A stretch of DNA of 64,000 bases from Limnocylindrus sp040397235 (GTDB lineage Bacteria > Chloroflexota > Limnocylindria > Limnocylindrales > Limnocylindraceae): positions 1 through 64,000 of the forward strand of contig JBBAWH010000002.1 of NCBI GenBank assembly GCA_040397235.1, read 5' to 3'. Shown here piece after piece: positions 34,357 to 43,279 of the stretch. Every line of letters begins with the position of its first letter. Position 1 is the first letter of the stretch. The translations under genes and the position numbers were made by a program. The notes below the pieces were generated by a model. That model did not search any database, had not been told where the DNA came from, and was given only the letters and a program-made list of their open reading frames with translations.

Positions 34357-35223
34357 CTATTCTCCCGCTGATCCGAGGATCAGGCGTTCAATCATGCGCG
34401 CTACGCCGTCCTCTTCACAGCGGGGTGCCTCATATTGCGCCACGGCCCGCACTGGGCCGGGTGCGCCGGCCATCGCCACCCCGTGCCCGGCGACGTCGAG
34501 CATCTCTAGGTCGTTGTACTGGTCGCCGATGGCCATCACCTGCCCAAGGGGGATTTTGAGGCGTCGGGCGAGCCAGCGGAGGGCGGTTCCCTTATTGACC
34601 CCAGGGGCGGTGAACTCCAGGTATTCGGGGTGGCTGATGGTCACATCGAGCTCTCCGGCGAAGGTCGCCCGAGCGCGATTTAGTATCCCGTCGACGTGCC
34701 CCTCGGGGGCGTGGGCGACCACCTTGGAGAGGTGCAGCTTGCGCTCGGTAAGGTAGCCAATAAGGTCTGGAACCGTGCCGAGGCGTTTCAGGGCATTCCC
34801 CTTCAGCCAAACCTCGTACTGGCGCACATGGGGATCTCGAACATCGAAGCGCAGGTCATCGCGAATCACGGCGTGGCCCCAGAGGTTGTTCTCGCGGCAC
34901 CAGGCGACCGCCTTGGACCCGAGGTGAGCGGGGAAGGGGAAGTGCCGGATCATGCGCCCCGAGCCCGCCTCGCCCTTCGCCGGGATCTCGCGCGCGATCG
35001 CCCCCTGCATGCCGATCAGCGGACCGTCGAGACCGATCTGATGCGCATACTCGATGATCGACGGCACGTTGCGCCCCGACGAGATGGTGGCGATCACCCC
35101 CTTGGCGCGCGCCGCGCGAATCGCATCAATGGTGCGCTCGGCGATCACGCCGTCGTGTGGCAGCAGCGTGCCATCGAGATCCATAACGAGGAGTCGGATT
35201 GGGAACGCAGGTTTCACCGCCAT
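34357..35223 (-). CDS. Cof-type HAD-IIB phosphatase
   Basis: The 288-residue protein has motif I MDLDGTLLPHDG, motif II TISSGRN, a cap domain, and motifs III/IV in KGTALRWLARRLKI and IGDQYNDLEMLDVAGHGVAM. This is the YidA/Cof group acting on sugar phosphates or phosphorylated cofactors. It is 6 bp after prmC in the long operon. Substrate is not predictable. Confidence 0.88.
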   Translation of the reverse strand: MAVKPAFPIRLLVMDLDGTLLPHDGVIAERTIDAIRAARAKGVIATISSGRNVPSIIEYAHQIGLDGPLIGMQGAIAREIPAKGEAGSGRMIRHFPFPAHLGSKAVAWCRENNLWGHAVIRDDLRFDVRDPHVRQYEVWLKGNALKRLGTVPDLIGYLTERKLHLSKVVAHAPEGHVDGILNRARATFAGELDVTISHPEYLEFTAPGVNKGTALRWLARRLKIPLGQVMAIGDQYNDLEMLDVAGHGVAMAGAPGPVRAVAQYEAPRCEEDGVARMIERLILGSAGE

Positions 35224-35229
35224 GACGCG

Positions 35230-36333
35230 TTACCCACTCCGACGAATTTCGGCCATGCGGTCGCGACCCGAGAGGTCGCCGCGAACGGCCACGCGCCAAC
35301 CGATGCCGAGGCCATCGGCGAGACGCGCAACGTCGTCACCCTGACCGTCACCGAATTCAAGGAGTGCGGCGCCACCTGGGCGCAGCAGGCGCGGCAGCTC
35401 GGCGATAAGTCGGCGAATCAGTTCCAGCCCATCACCGCCGCCATCGAGTGCAAGGCGTGGCTCTGCGGCAATGCCGAGGCGCGCCAGGTCGCGCGGCGCC
35501 AGGTCGCGAATGCTGGCGGCGGCCTTCGCCGCATCAACATCCGCGGTTGGCACATACGGCAGGTTGGCGATCAGGAGATCGAGGTGCGCTGGATCGCCGG
35601 GTGCACGCGCGGCGAGGAGCGGCTCCGCAAGATCGCCCTGCATGAAGGTGATGCGCGACGCAACGCCACAGCGCAACGCATTCGCGCGCGCCACCATCAA
35701 CGCATCGCCAGAGATGTCGGTGGCGATGAGGCGCAGGGGCACTGGTGATTCGTCGGCGAGCGTCACGGCGAGTGCGCCACTGCCGGTGCCGATCTCGGCG
35801 GCGTTGAGTGGATGGGGCGCACGGCCGAGTGCGCGGTCGGCAGCAACGCGGTCGGTGAGGAAGGCGAGTGCCGTCTCAATGATCAGTTCGCTCTCTGGTC
35901 GCGGGTCCAGCACGTCCGGCGTGACGAGCAGCTCGAGCCTGCGGAATCCACGACGTCCAGTGAGGTGACTGATCGGTCGACCTGTCGCGCGCTCCTGCAC
36001 TAGTGCTGCGAGCGCAGATGGCGCGTCGCCGGCAAGTAGCGCGCTGCGCGCGATGCGCAACGCATCGGCGAGTTGTGGATGTTGATCGCTGAGCGGCTCC
36101 GGCTCTGGGAGTTCGCTGAGCGCTGGGAGTGGGAGTGGAAACCCTGCAGCAACGGCGGTGCGCAGTGTGGCAACGCGGGTGCCGAGCAGTGCTGCGAGCA
36201 ACGTCTCGGCATCAAGGCGCGGTGTTGGGCTTCCCGCCGCCTCAAGCTGCAACGTTGCTTCGCGCAGCAGTGCGGGGCCATCGGCCTCGCGCTCTACGAC
36301 TGGTCGACTGGCGATCTGCTCTTCGCTCATCAT
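35230..36333 (-). CDS. prmC: Release factor glutamine methyltransferase PrmC
   Basis: The 367-residue protein methylates the GGQ glutamine of RF1/RF2. The SAM motif AAEIGTGSGALAVTLA, an ATDISGDAL strand and LIANLPYVP are visible. The usual catalytic NPPY is NLPY (257-260) here. The N-terminal helical domain ends with GRPISHLTGRRGF and is longer than usual because of an Ala/Pro-rich insert around 62-115. It follows prfA with a 4-bp overlap, the classical arrangement for enzyme and substrate. Confidence 0.9.
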   Translation of the reverse strand: MMSEEQIASRPVVEREADGPALLREATLQLEAAGSPTPRLDAETLLAALLGTRVATLRTAVAAGFPLPLPALSELPEPEPLSDQHPQLADALRIARSALLAGDAPSALAALVQERATGRPISHLTGRRGFRRLELLVTPDVLDPRPESELIIETALAFLTDRVAADRALGRAPHPLNAAEIGTGSGALAVTLADESPVPLRLIATDISGDALMVARANALRCGVASRITFMQGDLAEPLLAARAPGDPAHLDLLIANLPYVPTADVDAAKAAASIRDLAPRDLARLGIAAEPRLALDGGGDGLELIRRLIAELPRLLRPGGAALLEFGDGQGDDVARLADGLGIGWRVAVRGDLSGRDRMAEIRRSG

Positions 36334-37412
36334 TCCGCCAGTCGTGCCGCCTGCTCAGCGGCGGCGAGTGCCTCATGGAATGGGGCGAGGTCGCCGCCGA
36401 GAATCCCGGGTACATCAAACTTGTCAAAGCCGATGCGGTGGTCGGTGACGCGATTCTGCGGCCCGTTATACGTACGAATCTTCTCGCTACGATCACCGCT
36501 GCCGATCAGCGCCTTGCGCGCCTTGGAGTCGGCGGCGCGCTTGCGCTCCTCTTCGGCGGCGATAATGCGGCTGCGCAGAATCGCCATCCCCTTCTCTTTG
36601 TTGCGCAGCTGGCTGCGCTCGTCCTGCATCTCGACCACGATGCCGCTCGGGATGTGCGTGATGCGCACTGCGGAGTCGGTGGTGTTCACCCCTTGTCCGC
36701 CGTTCCCCGATGCGCGCTTCACGTCAATGCGAATATCGTTTTCGGGAATCACCAGGTCAACAGCGGTCACCACTGGAAGCACCACAACCGTGGCGGTGCT
36801 GGTGTGAATACGCCCCGCTGACTCAGTTGCCGGAACGCGCTGAATGCGGTGCACTCCCGATTCCCACTTAAAGGCGGCCCATGCGCCTTCGCCAGAGACC
36901 TCCATCACCCCTTCGCGAATCCCGCCAACGCCGGTTTCGCTGATCACATCAACCTCGCTCTTCCACCCCTGGCGTTCGGCGTAGCGCAGGTAGGCGCGGA
37001 AGAGCTCGCCGGCGAAGATGCCAGCCTCGTCGCCACCAGCGCCAGGACGCACCTCAATCAGCAGATCTCGCCCATCGTTTGGATCAGGCTCAAGCAGAAG
37101 GCCCGGGAGTCGCTCGAGAACGTCGCGCTCGATCGCCTCGGCCTCGGCACGGTCAGTGGCGGCGAGGTCACGCATCTCTGCGTCTGCCCCCGGATCCGCC
37201 TCAAAGGAGCGTGAATCGGTCACGCGCAGCCGGGCGGCGGTGAGGACCTCGCCCGCCTCGGCAAGCGGTGCGGTGCGCGACAACTCGCGGCCAATGCGAG
37301 CAAGGGCGGTGTGGTCGGCGAGTACCTCAGGAAGTGTCAGCTGCGCCTCAAGCTCGGCGCGCGCCTTGAGCGCCGCCGCGAGTCGCGCGTTGAGTTGCAC
37401 CACGTCAGCCAT
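36330..37412 (-). CDS. prfA: Peptide chain release factor 1
   Basis: The 360-residue RF1 reads UAG/UAA. It is identified by the codon-recognition tripeptide PAT in RVQRVPATESAGRIHTS (written IQRVPATE here) and by the GGQ motif in ASGNGGQGVNTTDSAVRITH. GDRSEKIRTYNGPQNRVTDH is the domain 3 signature. It overlaps both neighbours (DUF1385 gene and prmC). Confidence 0.96.
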   Translation of the reverse strand: MADVVQLNARLAAALKARAELEAQLTLPEVLADHTALARIGRELSRTAPLAEAGEVLTAARLRVTDSRSFEADPGADAEMRDLAATDRAEAEAIERDVLERLPGLLLEPDPNDGRDLLIEVRPGAGGDEAGIFAGELFRAYLRYAERQGWKSEVDVISETGVGGIREGVMEVSGEGAWAAFKWESGVHRIQRVPATESAGRIHTSTATVVVLPVVTAVDLVIPENDIRIDVKRASGNGGQGVNTTDSAVRITHIPSGIVVEMQDERSQLRNKEKGMAILRSRIIAAEEERKRAADSKARKALIGSGDRSEKIRTYNGPQNRVTDHRIGFDKFDVPGILGGDLAPFHEALAAAEQAARLAE

Positions 37413-38446
37413 CAGGTCACCTTCAGCGGCTGCAGCGCACGTGATGCTGGTCGCTCTGAGCCGCTCGGCACAACGCCACCCTCCGCTTCGATCGCCGCGG
37501 TCAGCGCAACGATCGCAATGTCGTGCATGCCATCGTCAGGTCGTCGCGTGGTGATGCGCTGTACGGCAATCCCTGGTGCTGCCAACGCGCGGGCAATCAG
37601 GTTCGTTCGATAGCGACCCAGGAGTCGAAGAATCTCATAGGCGAGACCGGCAACGAGCGGAATCCCTGCAATGCGACTGATCACCGTTGGGATCGGATCG
37701 AGTCGACCGACCAGCGAGAAGCTGACGATGCTCACGAGAATGACGACAACAAGGAACTCGGTGCCGCAGCGTGGGTGTGCCGTTGGCCAGCGCGAGAGCG
37801 CTTCGCGCGTGAGCGGCTCACCGTTCTCAAGCGCGTGAATCGCGCGATGCTCTGCGCCGTGATAGCGATAGGTGCGATCCACATCGCTGCTGCGTCCGAC
37901 CGCTGCGAGGTAGCCAAGCAAGATTCCCACCTGCAAGAGTCCGTCAATCGCGCGTTCCACGAGCAGCTCTGTGAAGCCGAGTGCGTGCACAATCGCCGAC
38001 GCGGCAATCGCTGGGAGCACATTAAAGATCACCACGGCAATTAGAAGCGTGACCGCCAGTGTTGCGATCATTGAGCCGGTGCCGCCGGTTGATCGCTCCT
38101 CATCACCCGCCGACACGTCGGCGCTGCGCAGCAGCCATCGGCTGCCGAGTGCGAGTGTCTCCCAGAGAACAACGGCGCCACGCAAGATTGGGATGCGTGT
38201 GAAGCGTCGACGAATCGGTCCGGTGGCGATCGGCTCTGACGTCACCGCGATGCCACCATCAACGGTGCGTAGCGCCACGCCAATGTGTGATGGTCCGCGC
38301 ATCAGAATGCCGTCGATCAGCGCCTGGCCACCATACGCTGCGCCGCTCGTTGGGCGCGCGCTCAGAGATACGGCGTGTAGCCCTCGTGAAACATCTGCGA
38401 AGCGGTCCTGCGCGAATCGCGCAGCGACGCCGAGTCGGCGCCGCAT
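37412..38446 (-). CDS. DUF1385 family membrane protein
   Basis: The start at 38446, 5 bp after the rpmE stop, gives 344 residues; the longer frame runs antiparallel-free through rpmE and is rejected. DUF1385 signatures are YGGQALIDGILMRGPSHIG, PILRGAVVLWETLALG, the YRYHGAEHRAIHALENGEP stretch and HPRCGTEFLVVV. Several membrane helices are present. Function is unknown, but the family is often encoded next to rpmE and prfA, as here. An enzymatic role is suggested by the conserved His/Cys tract only. Confidence 0.88.
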   Translation of the reverse strand: MRRRLGVAARFAQDRFADVSRGLHAVSLSARPTSGAAYGGQALIDGILMRGPSHIGVALRTVDGGIAVTSEPIATGPIRRRFTRIPILRGAVVLWETLALGSRWLLRSADVSAGDEERSTGGTGSMIATLAVTLLIAVVIFNVLPAIAASAIVHALGFTELLVERAIDGLLQVGILLGYLAAVGRSSDVDRTYRYHGAEHRAIHALENGEPLTREALSRWPTAHPRCGTEFLVVVILVSIVSFSLVGRLDPIPTVISRIAGIPLVAGLAYEILRLLGRYRTNLIARALAAPGIAVQRITTRRPDDGMHDIAIVALTAAIEAEGGVVPSGSERPASRALQPLKVT

Positions 38447-38451
38447 AGAGA

Positions 38452-38661
38452 TCAGCGCGAGCGACCGAGGCGCTTCTGGAAGCGCTCGACCTGACCAGCC
38501 GTGTCGAGAATCAGCTGCTTCCCCGTAAAGAACGGATGGCAGTTTGAGCAGACTTCCGTCTTGAGCTCGCTGGTTCGCGTCGAGCCGATCGAGAACTTCG
38601 TGCTGCATGCAAGGCACGTAATTTCGATGGTGTTGTACTTGGGATGAATCTCTGGCTTCAT
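38452..38661 (-). CDS. rpmE: Ribosomal protein bL31 (zinc-binding form)
   Basis: The start at 38661 (MKPEIHPKYNTIEITCLACS) gives 69 residues. It keeps the zinc set (CLAC and CSNCHPFFTGKQ), so it is the C+ type that serves as a zinc store in many bacteria. A GAGAG Shine-Dalgarno stands upstream. The gene follows rpmA by 10 bp. Confidence 0.95.
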   Translation of the reverse strand: MKPEIHPKYNTIEITCLACSTKFSIGSTRTSELKTEVCSNCHPFFTGKQLILDTAGQVERFQKRLGRSR

Positions 38662-38671
38662 CAGCGACTCT

Positions 38672-38935
38672 CTAGGCGTCTGGTGAAGCGACAACGTTGA
38701 CGCGCTTCTTCGTGCGCGACGCGTGGTCGAACTTCACCCTGCCGGTGACGGTTGCATAGATGGTGTAGTCGCTGCCCAGGCCAACGCCGCGCCCTGCGGC
38801 GAAGGTGGTGCCGCGCTGTCGCACGATGATGCCACCAGCGTTGATCTTCTGGCCGTCGCCAACCTTCACGCCAAGGCGCTGACCAGCGCTATCGCGTCCG
38901 TTGCGAACACTTCCGCCTGCCTTTTTGTGTGCCAT
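38672..38935 (-). CDS. rpmA: Ribosomal protein bL27
   Basis: The 87-residue protein begins MAHKKAGGSVRNGRDSAGQR, the L27 N-terminus that reaches the peptidyl-transferase centre. There is no Firmicutes-type cleavable extension. GGIIVRQRGTTFAAGRGVGL is the family signature. It lies 30 bp after rplU. Confidence 0.96.
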   Translation of the reverse strand: MAHKKAGGSVRNGRDSAGQRLGVKVGDGQKINAGGIIVRQRGTTFAAGRGVGLGSDYTIYATVTGRVKFDHASRTKKRVNVVASPDA

Positions 38936-38965
38936 GGGTCTCTCCTTCTCTCAGCGTTCGCTGCG

Positions 38966-39511
38966 TTACTCGGTGTCGGCGGCCGATGCGTCGGCGCTCT
39001 TCGCTGCCGGCTTTGCGGTTGCTGTCTTCTTTGCGGCTGGCTTCTTCGCTGCCTTCGCCTCGGCTGGCGCGCCACCCTTCAGTGTTGCGGCAACTGCGGC
39101 ATCGGCCTTCGCCTTATCAGCGGCGACGGCGACTGCGGCGGCCTGCGCCTTGGCGCGATCTGCAGCACCGGCTTCGTAGAGCGCCTTCGCGCTCGTGCCG
39201 TTCACGGCAACTTCGGTGACCTTGATGAGGTGCAACTCTTGGCGGTGCCCCTTGGTGATGCGGCTGCGCGCCTTCGGTCGATACTTGAAGCTGATTGTCT
39301 TTGGTCCGCGCTCCTGGCCAAGCACCGTTGCGGTGACCTTTGCGCCAGCAACAACAGGGGTGCCGATCTCCGTGGTGGAGTCGGTGCGCACAAGGAGGAC
39401 ACGGTCGAACGAGATCTCGCTCCCTGGGGTAGCGCCGGTCAACTCAACGTGCAGCTCGCTGCCGAGCTCCACTCGATACTGCTTTCCACCGGTCTCGATG
39501 ACTGCGTACAT
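38966..39511 (-). CDS. rplU: Ribosomal protein bL21 with long Ala/Lys tail
   Basis: The first ~103 residues are a normal bL21 (MYAVIETGGKQYRVELGSEL, then FKYRPKARSRITKGHRQ). A further ~78 residues form an Ala/Lys-rich low-complexity tail that ends in an acidic SADASAADTE. Typical bL21 is about 100 residues. The gene heads the long leftward operon, with a promoter at 39602-39630 and a 5' leader of about 85 nt that contains a GCGCCG/CGGCGC hairpin. Confidence 0.95.
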   Translation of the reverse strand: MYAVIETGGKQYRVELGSELHVELTGATPGSEISFDRVLLVRTDSTTEIGTPVVAGAKVTATVLGQERGPKTISFKYRPKARSRITKGHRQELHLIKVTEVAVNGTSAKALYEAGAADRAKAQAAAVAVAADKAKADAAVAATLKGGAPAEAKAAKKPAAKKTATAKPAAKSADASAADTE

Positions 39512-39601
39512 GGTTCCCCTGTCCTCACTGTCTGTGCGCCGTACAGGCGGCGCCTGCTGGGCGAGTCGCGGTCTGACGGACGGGTCAGTCGCGGGAGGGG
39601 A

Positions 39602-39630
39602 AGTCTACGATCAGGGCTCTCCCGCGTCAA
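39602..39630 (-). promoter_or_regulatory. Promoter of the rplU operon
   Basis: On the minus strand TTGACG is followed by a 17-nt spacer and TAGACT. This is the best sigma-70-type pair on the leftward side and would drive rplU-rpmA-rpmE and possibly the whole downstream string. It lies 14 bp past the rodA stop. Confidence 0.6.
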
Positions 39631-39643
39631 CCGCGCCCTATTG

Positions 39644-40771
39644 TTACATTATCGGCGATGAGCCTCCGTCGTGTACTCGATGGCTCTGCACGAGGGCGAG
39701 GCCGAAGGCGAGCGAGATTGCGGAGGCTCCGCCGTAGCTCACAAAGGGGAGGGTGATCCCCGTAATGGGGGCAACGCCGAGGTTCATCCCAATATTGACG
39801 AGCGTCTGGGAGAGGACGACGGTGGCCATCCCTCCGGCAAAGATCACCCCGAACTCATCGGGGGAGGTCCAGGCATGCCAGACCAGGCGCCCAACCAGAA
39901 TGGCGAGCAGAGCGATCACAAAGAAGCCGCCAACCGCGCCAAACGCACGGACAAGCGCCGCAAAGACGAAGTCACTCTCTTGTACTGGGAGGGGGGTCAG
40001 GATCGCGGTGCCGTCAGCGCCTGCGCCAAAGAGGCCGCCCCCCCTGATCGCCTCGAGTGAGCGCAGCAGTTGGTACTTCGGCCCGGCCGGATCGGCGTTC
40101 GGGTCGATGAAGGCGAGGAGTCGCTCCTTCTGATAATCCGCCAGCACTACGACCCACGCCAGGGCGCCGCTGATGGCGACCAGGCTTGTGAGGGCGGCAA
40201 TCCAGCGTGTCGCGACGCCAGAGAGATAGAGGGCGCCAAAGAGCGCCGCTACCAACACCAGCGCGGTGCCGAGGTCTGGCTGCGCCACGACGAGGAAGAA
40301 CGGTGGAGCAACAATGGCGCCCGCCAGCAGTAGATCTTGCAGCCCGCCGCTCGTGCGGTCCGCCCGCGTGAGTGCTGTGGAGATGACGACGAGCGTCAGG
40401 ATCTTGCTGAGCTCGCTTGACTGGATGGCGAGACCAAAGATCGCGATCGCTCGGTTGTTCCCACCAGAGTCGACGCCGTAGATCAGCGTGACGATCAGCA
40501 GCAGAATGTTTGCGGCGTAGAGCGGCCAGGCGAAAGTGCGCACCCAGCGCCAGTTCACCAGCGTTGTCACGCTATAGACAGCGATAGAGAGGAGTGTCCA
40601 GGCCAGCGAGCGCACGAGTAGCGAGTCCGGCGTCAGCAGCTCTTGCCCGTAACTGCGTGCGTTGACCCAGGCCATGCCGATTCCGGTCAGCGCTAGTAGC
40701 CCAACGGTGGCCGCAGCGATCCAGTCTACGCGGCGAAGGGCGGAGCCGAGCGGCGAGTCGAGTCTATTCAC
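39644..40771 (-). CDS. rodA: SEDS peptidoglycan polymerase RodA
   Basis: The 375-residue SEDS protein has about ten helices. It shows AIFGLAIQSSELSKILTLVV, the catalytic-loop VAQPDLGTALVLVAA, a periplasmic LRSLEAIRGGGLFGAG, and the C-terminal TGITLPFVSYGGASAISLA signature. RodA polymerises glycan strands with its partner PBP2, whose gene overlaps it by 8 bp. FtsW is possible by sequence alone, but the mreD-mrdA context favours RodA. Confidence 0.9.
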   Translation of the reverse strand: MNRLDSPLGSALRRVDWIAAATVGLLALTGIGMAWVNARSYGQELLTPDSLLVRSLAWTLLSIAVYSVTTLVNWRWVRTFAWPLYAANILLLIVTLIYGVDSGGNNRAIAIFGLAIQSSELSKILTLVVISTALTRADRTSGGLQDLLLAGAIVAPPFFLVVAQPDLGTALVLVAALFGALYLSGVATRWIAALTSLVAISGALAWVVVLADYQKERLLAFIDPNADPAGPKYQLLRSLEAIRGGGLFGAGADGTAILTPLPVQESDFVFAALVRAFGAVGGFFVIALLAILVGRLVWHAWTSPDEFGVIFAGGMATVVLSQTLVNIGMNLGVAPITGITLPFVSYGGASAISLAFGLALVQSHRVHDGGSSPIM

Positions 40772-42686
40772 CGAAGAAGTTCCCCCGCGCTAAAAGCCCC
40801 GCAGAGCGGTAGTCCCGCTTCAAATCAAACTGCAACTGCAGGTAATACTTCGTCACCTCTTTCGCCGCATTCCCCACGGTGTTGGTGCCATGCATGAAGA
40901 CCACATAGGCGAAGTCGGAGTCGCTCTTTGACCAATCGTTCGTTGGGGCGACGAAGCCGCCCATCCAGTTGTGGTACGGCAGCCGGCCAAGGCTGTCACG
41001 GACGCCGTACTGCGCGGTGCCGCTCTTGGCAGAGACGAAGAGCGGCATTCGCGAAACCCCTTGCGACGGCCCAGGGTTCAGCGCCATCTTGCGGCCGGAG
41101 AGGCGCATCTCGCGATAGGTGGACTCTCGCATCCCCACCACCGCATTTACTACCGGTGCGATTGGCGTGATGTTTCCATTTGGCTGCGTGATGTGGAGTA
41201 CGACGTGCGGCCGCCAGAGTGTGCCGCTGTTTGCAAGCGCGGCAAACGAGTTGAGCACTTGGATCGGCGTCACCAAGTCGTACCCTTGGCCCTGCGCCGA
41301 TTGCAGCACCTCAGCGTTGTAGAGTCCGCGATTAATGGTGGAGCGTGCCCACGCCTGGTCAGGGACGAGCCCTGAGATCTCACTCGGTAGGTCGACACCC
41401 GTTGGTGCACCGAAGCCCCACTGTCGACCACATGTTGCAAGTCGATCAATCTTGATGAGTCGTGCGAGTTGGAATGTCACCACATTGGAGCTCCACGAAT
41501 ATGCTTCAGAGGGTGTCAGCGAGCCACCGAATCCCACACGATTCCACTCATAAAACTTCTCGCCGTCCACTTCGAGATAGGCCGTAGATGGGAATCGTGA
41601 TGTTGGTGTGACGAGATTGTTGTCCAGCGCACAGGAGTACGTCACAAGTTTGTACGTACTTCCCGGAGGGAAGTACGAGCCGACCGTATGGTTCAGCAGC
41701 GGCGAGAATTTGTCCGCGAGATATTTCTGATATTTTGCGTTGCTGATCCCGGCAGAGAAATCATTGTTGTCATATGTGGGGAGTGAGGCCATCGCAATGA
41801 TCTCGCCGTTCTGTGGATTCATTGAGGCAACGACGCCCTCCTTGGTGCCCGACCCTTTGAGCCCCCACTCCAGCGCGGTCGCTGCGCGCTGTTGCGCCTC
41901 AATATCAATGGTGAGCGTTAGTGAAGACCCATCAACCGGAAGTTTCGTCACACCGAGAATCCGCACAAGGCGGCCCTTTGCATCAATTTCAACTTGGCGA
42001 ATTCCTGGTGCACCGCGAAGGGTCTCCTCATAGCTCGCCTCAACGCCTGCACGCCCAATGAAATCAACGACGGTGTATCCGGCTGGAGCAAGCGTGCTCG
42101 CCTCAACTGCGTCAATGCGACCAACGTATCCCACGATGTGGCTGATGAGCGTTCCGTACGGATAGACGCGTCGAGCCTCAACAACAGTCTCTACACCAGG
42201 CAGGCTGGCGCGCTCTTCATTGATGAGCCTCGCAGCGCGCTCGTTCACATTGTTAGCGATGCGAATTGGCTCCCAGAGCGAACCGGTACTGCGATCAAGC
42301 AGCGTGATGATGCGCACGGGATCCATGTTCAAAATCTCGCCGAGCGTTTTCACAACACTCGCGCGAATGGTGAGCGACAGGTCACCGGGGCGAATCTGCA
42401 CCGCGTACACCGCAACATTCTTTGTAAGCACGCGCCCGCTGCGGTCATACACCAGCCCGCGTGCCGGCGTGATGAGCTCTTCAACAATGCGATGGCCGCG
42501 CGCCACGGTACTCGTTGTGCCCGACGAGGTTGTCGCGCCAAACTGAATGAGGATTAAGCGCCCGCCGAGCCCGCCAAACGTTAGAAGAACGACAAGTGCG
42601 GCGGCAAAGAATCGCAGGGGGCGACGTCGACGAACCTCACGATCGGTTGGTCCACCGCCACCCGGATAAACCTGAGGGGGTGTCAT
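40764..42686 (-). CDS. mrdA: Penicillin-binding protein 2 (class B transpeptidase)
   Basis: The 640-residue protein has an N-terminal membrane helix after a basic RRRRPLRF, a PBP dimerisation domain, and the transpeptidase motifs. These are SxxK in FPPGSTYKLVTYS, SxN in YSWSSNVVTFQ, and KSGTAQYG. It cross-links peptidoglycan during elongation with RodA. It lies between mreD (9 bp) and rodA (overlap). Confidence 0.94.
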   Translation of the reverse strand: MTPPQVYPGGGGPTDREVRRRRPLRFFAAALVVLLTFGGLGGRLILIQFGATTSSGTTSTVARGHRIVEELITPARGLVYDRSGRVLTKNVAVYAVQIRPGDLSLTIRASVVKTLGEILNMDPVRIITLLDRSTGSLWEPIRIANNVNERAARLINEERASLPGVETVVEARRVYPYGTLISHIVGYVGRIDAVEASTLAPAGYTVVDFIGRAGVEASYEETLRGAPGIRQVEIDAKGRLVRILGVTKLPVDGSSLTLTIDIEAQQRAATALEWGLKGSGTKEGVVASMNPQNGEIIAMASLPTYDNNDFSAGISNAKYQKYLADKFSPLLNHTVGSYFPPGSTYKLVTYSCALDNNLVTPTSRFPSTAYLEVDGEKFYEWNRVGFGGSLTPSEAYSWSSNVVTFQLARLIKIDRLATCGRQWGFGAPTGVDLPSEISGLVPDQAWARSTINRGLYNAEVLQSAQGQGYDLVTPIQVLNSFAALANSGTLWRPHVVLHITQPNGNITPIAPVVNAVVGMRESTYREMRLSGRKMALNPGPSQGVSRMPLFVSAKSGTAQYGVRDSLGRLPYHNWMGGFVAPTNDWSKSDSDFAYVVFMHGTNTVGNAAKEVTKYYLQLQFDLKRDYRSAGLLARGNFFGE

Positions 42687-42695
42687 ATTGTTGCG

Positions 42696-43175
42696 CTACC
42701 CGCGAAGTGATTGGTCGAACTGGTGGCCCCTGCGTCGACGCTGTCCAAACCAGGCCAGGGCGCTGCCGGCCACAAGGTTCAGGGCGAGCCCAAGAGCGTT
42801 CTCGCCGATACGGCCGATCCCTCCGCCGCTGAGCAGGAAGATCGTCACGCTACTCGCTGCCAGCCCAAACAGGAGGGCGACAAATCTCTTGAGGAGCAGG
42901 GCATCGCCAGCGCCACGAATCTGGCTCGCAACCAGCACACCAGCGATCATCGCAAGGCTCGTAAGCCCAAGTGGCCGCAAGAGGGCGATGTCGATCGTCA
43001 GCCCGGCGAAGGTTGCGGCGGCCAGCACGAGCGTGCGCCGATCAGCTGAGGCTGTAACAATCAGTAGTACGATTGGCAGGTTGATCGCGCGCTCCAGACC
43101 GAGTTCGGGCAGGAGCCGCGCCTGAATGAGCGCGGCAAGCACGATTCCGAGCACGTAGCCGAGTTGCTTGTTCAT
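42696..43175 (-). CDS. mreD: Rod-shape protein MreD-like
   Basis: The start at 43175 gives 159 residues with about five membrane helices and little else. This fits MreD (LGYVLGIVLAALIQARLLPE; LTIDIALLRPLGLTSLAMI). Position directly before mrdA-rodA supports the call. A -10 box TATCCT lies exactly 6 nt upstream, with GAGGCG between. The longer open frame to 43325 would cross parS and the parA start and is rejected. Confidence 0.75.
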   Translation of the reverse strand: MNKQLGYVLGIVLAALIQARLLPELGLERAINLPIVLLIVTASADRRTLVLAAATFAGLTIDIALLRPLGLTSLAMIAGVLVASQIRGAGDALLLKRFVALLFGLAASSVTIFLLSGGGIGRIGENALGLALNLVAGSALAWFGQRRRRGHQFDQSLRG

Positions 43176-43181
43176 CGCCTC

Positions 43182-43187
43182 AGGATA
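43182..43187 (-). promoter_or_regulatory. -10 box of mreD
   Basis: Minus-strand TATCCT followed by GAGGCG and the ATG at 43175. It fits the 6-nt leaderless spacing, though GAGGCG could also act as a short Shine-Dalgarno. Confidence 0.4.
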
Positions 43188-43229
43188 CTCCCGCAGGCGC
43201 CTCGGCGCACCCCCCGGTCGAACCGCTGT

Positions 43230-43245
43230 TGTTCCACGTGAAACA
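43230..43245. promoter_or_regulatory. parS centromere-like site
   Basis: TGTTCCACGTGAAACA matches the 16-bp bacterial parS consensus (TGTTTCACGTGAAACA) at 15 positions and keeps the CACGTG core. It sits between divergent mreD and parA, 35 bp upstream of the parA -10 box. ParB should bind and spread from here and may also autoregulate parAB. Confidence 0.88.
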
Positions 43246-43279
43246 TGCCCAGCGGAACCCCGCCGTAGCCCCCTCCTGC

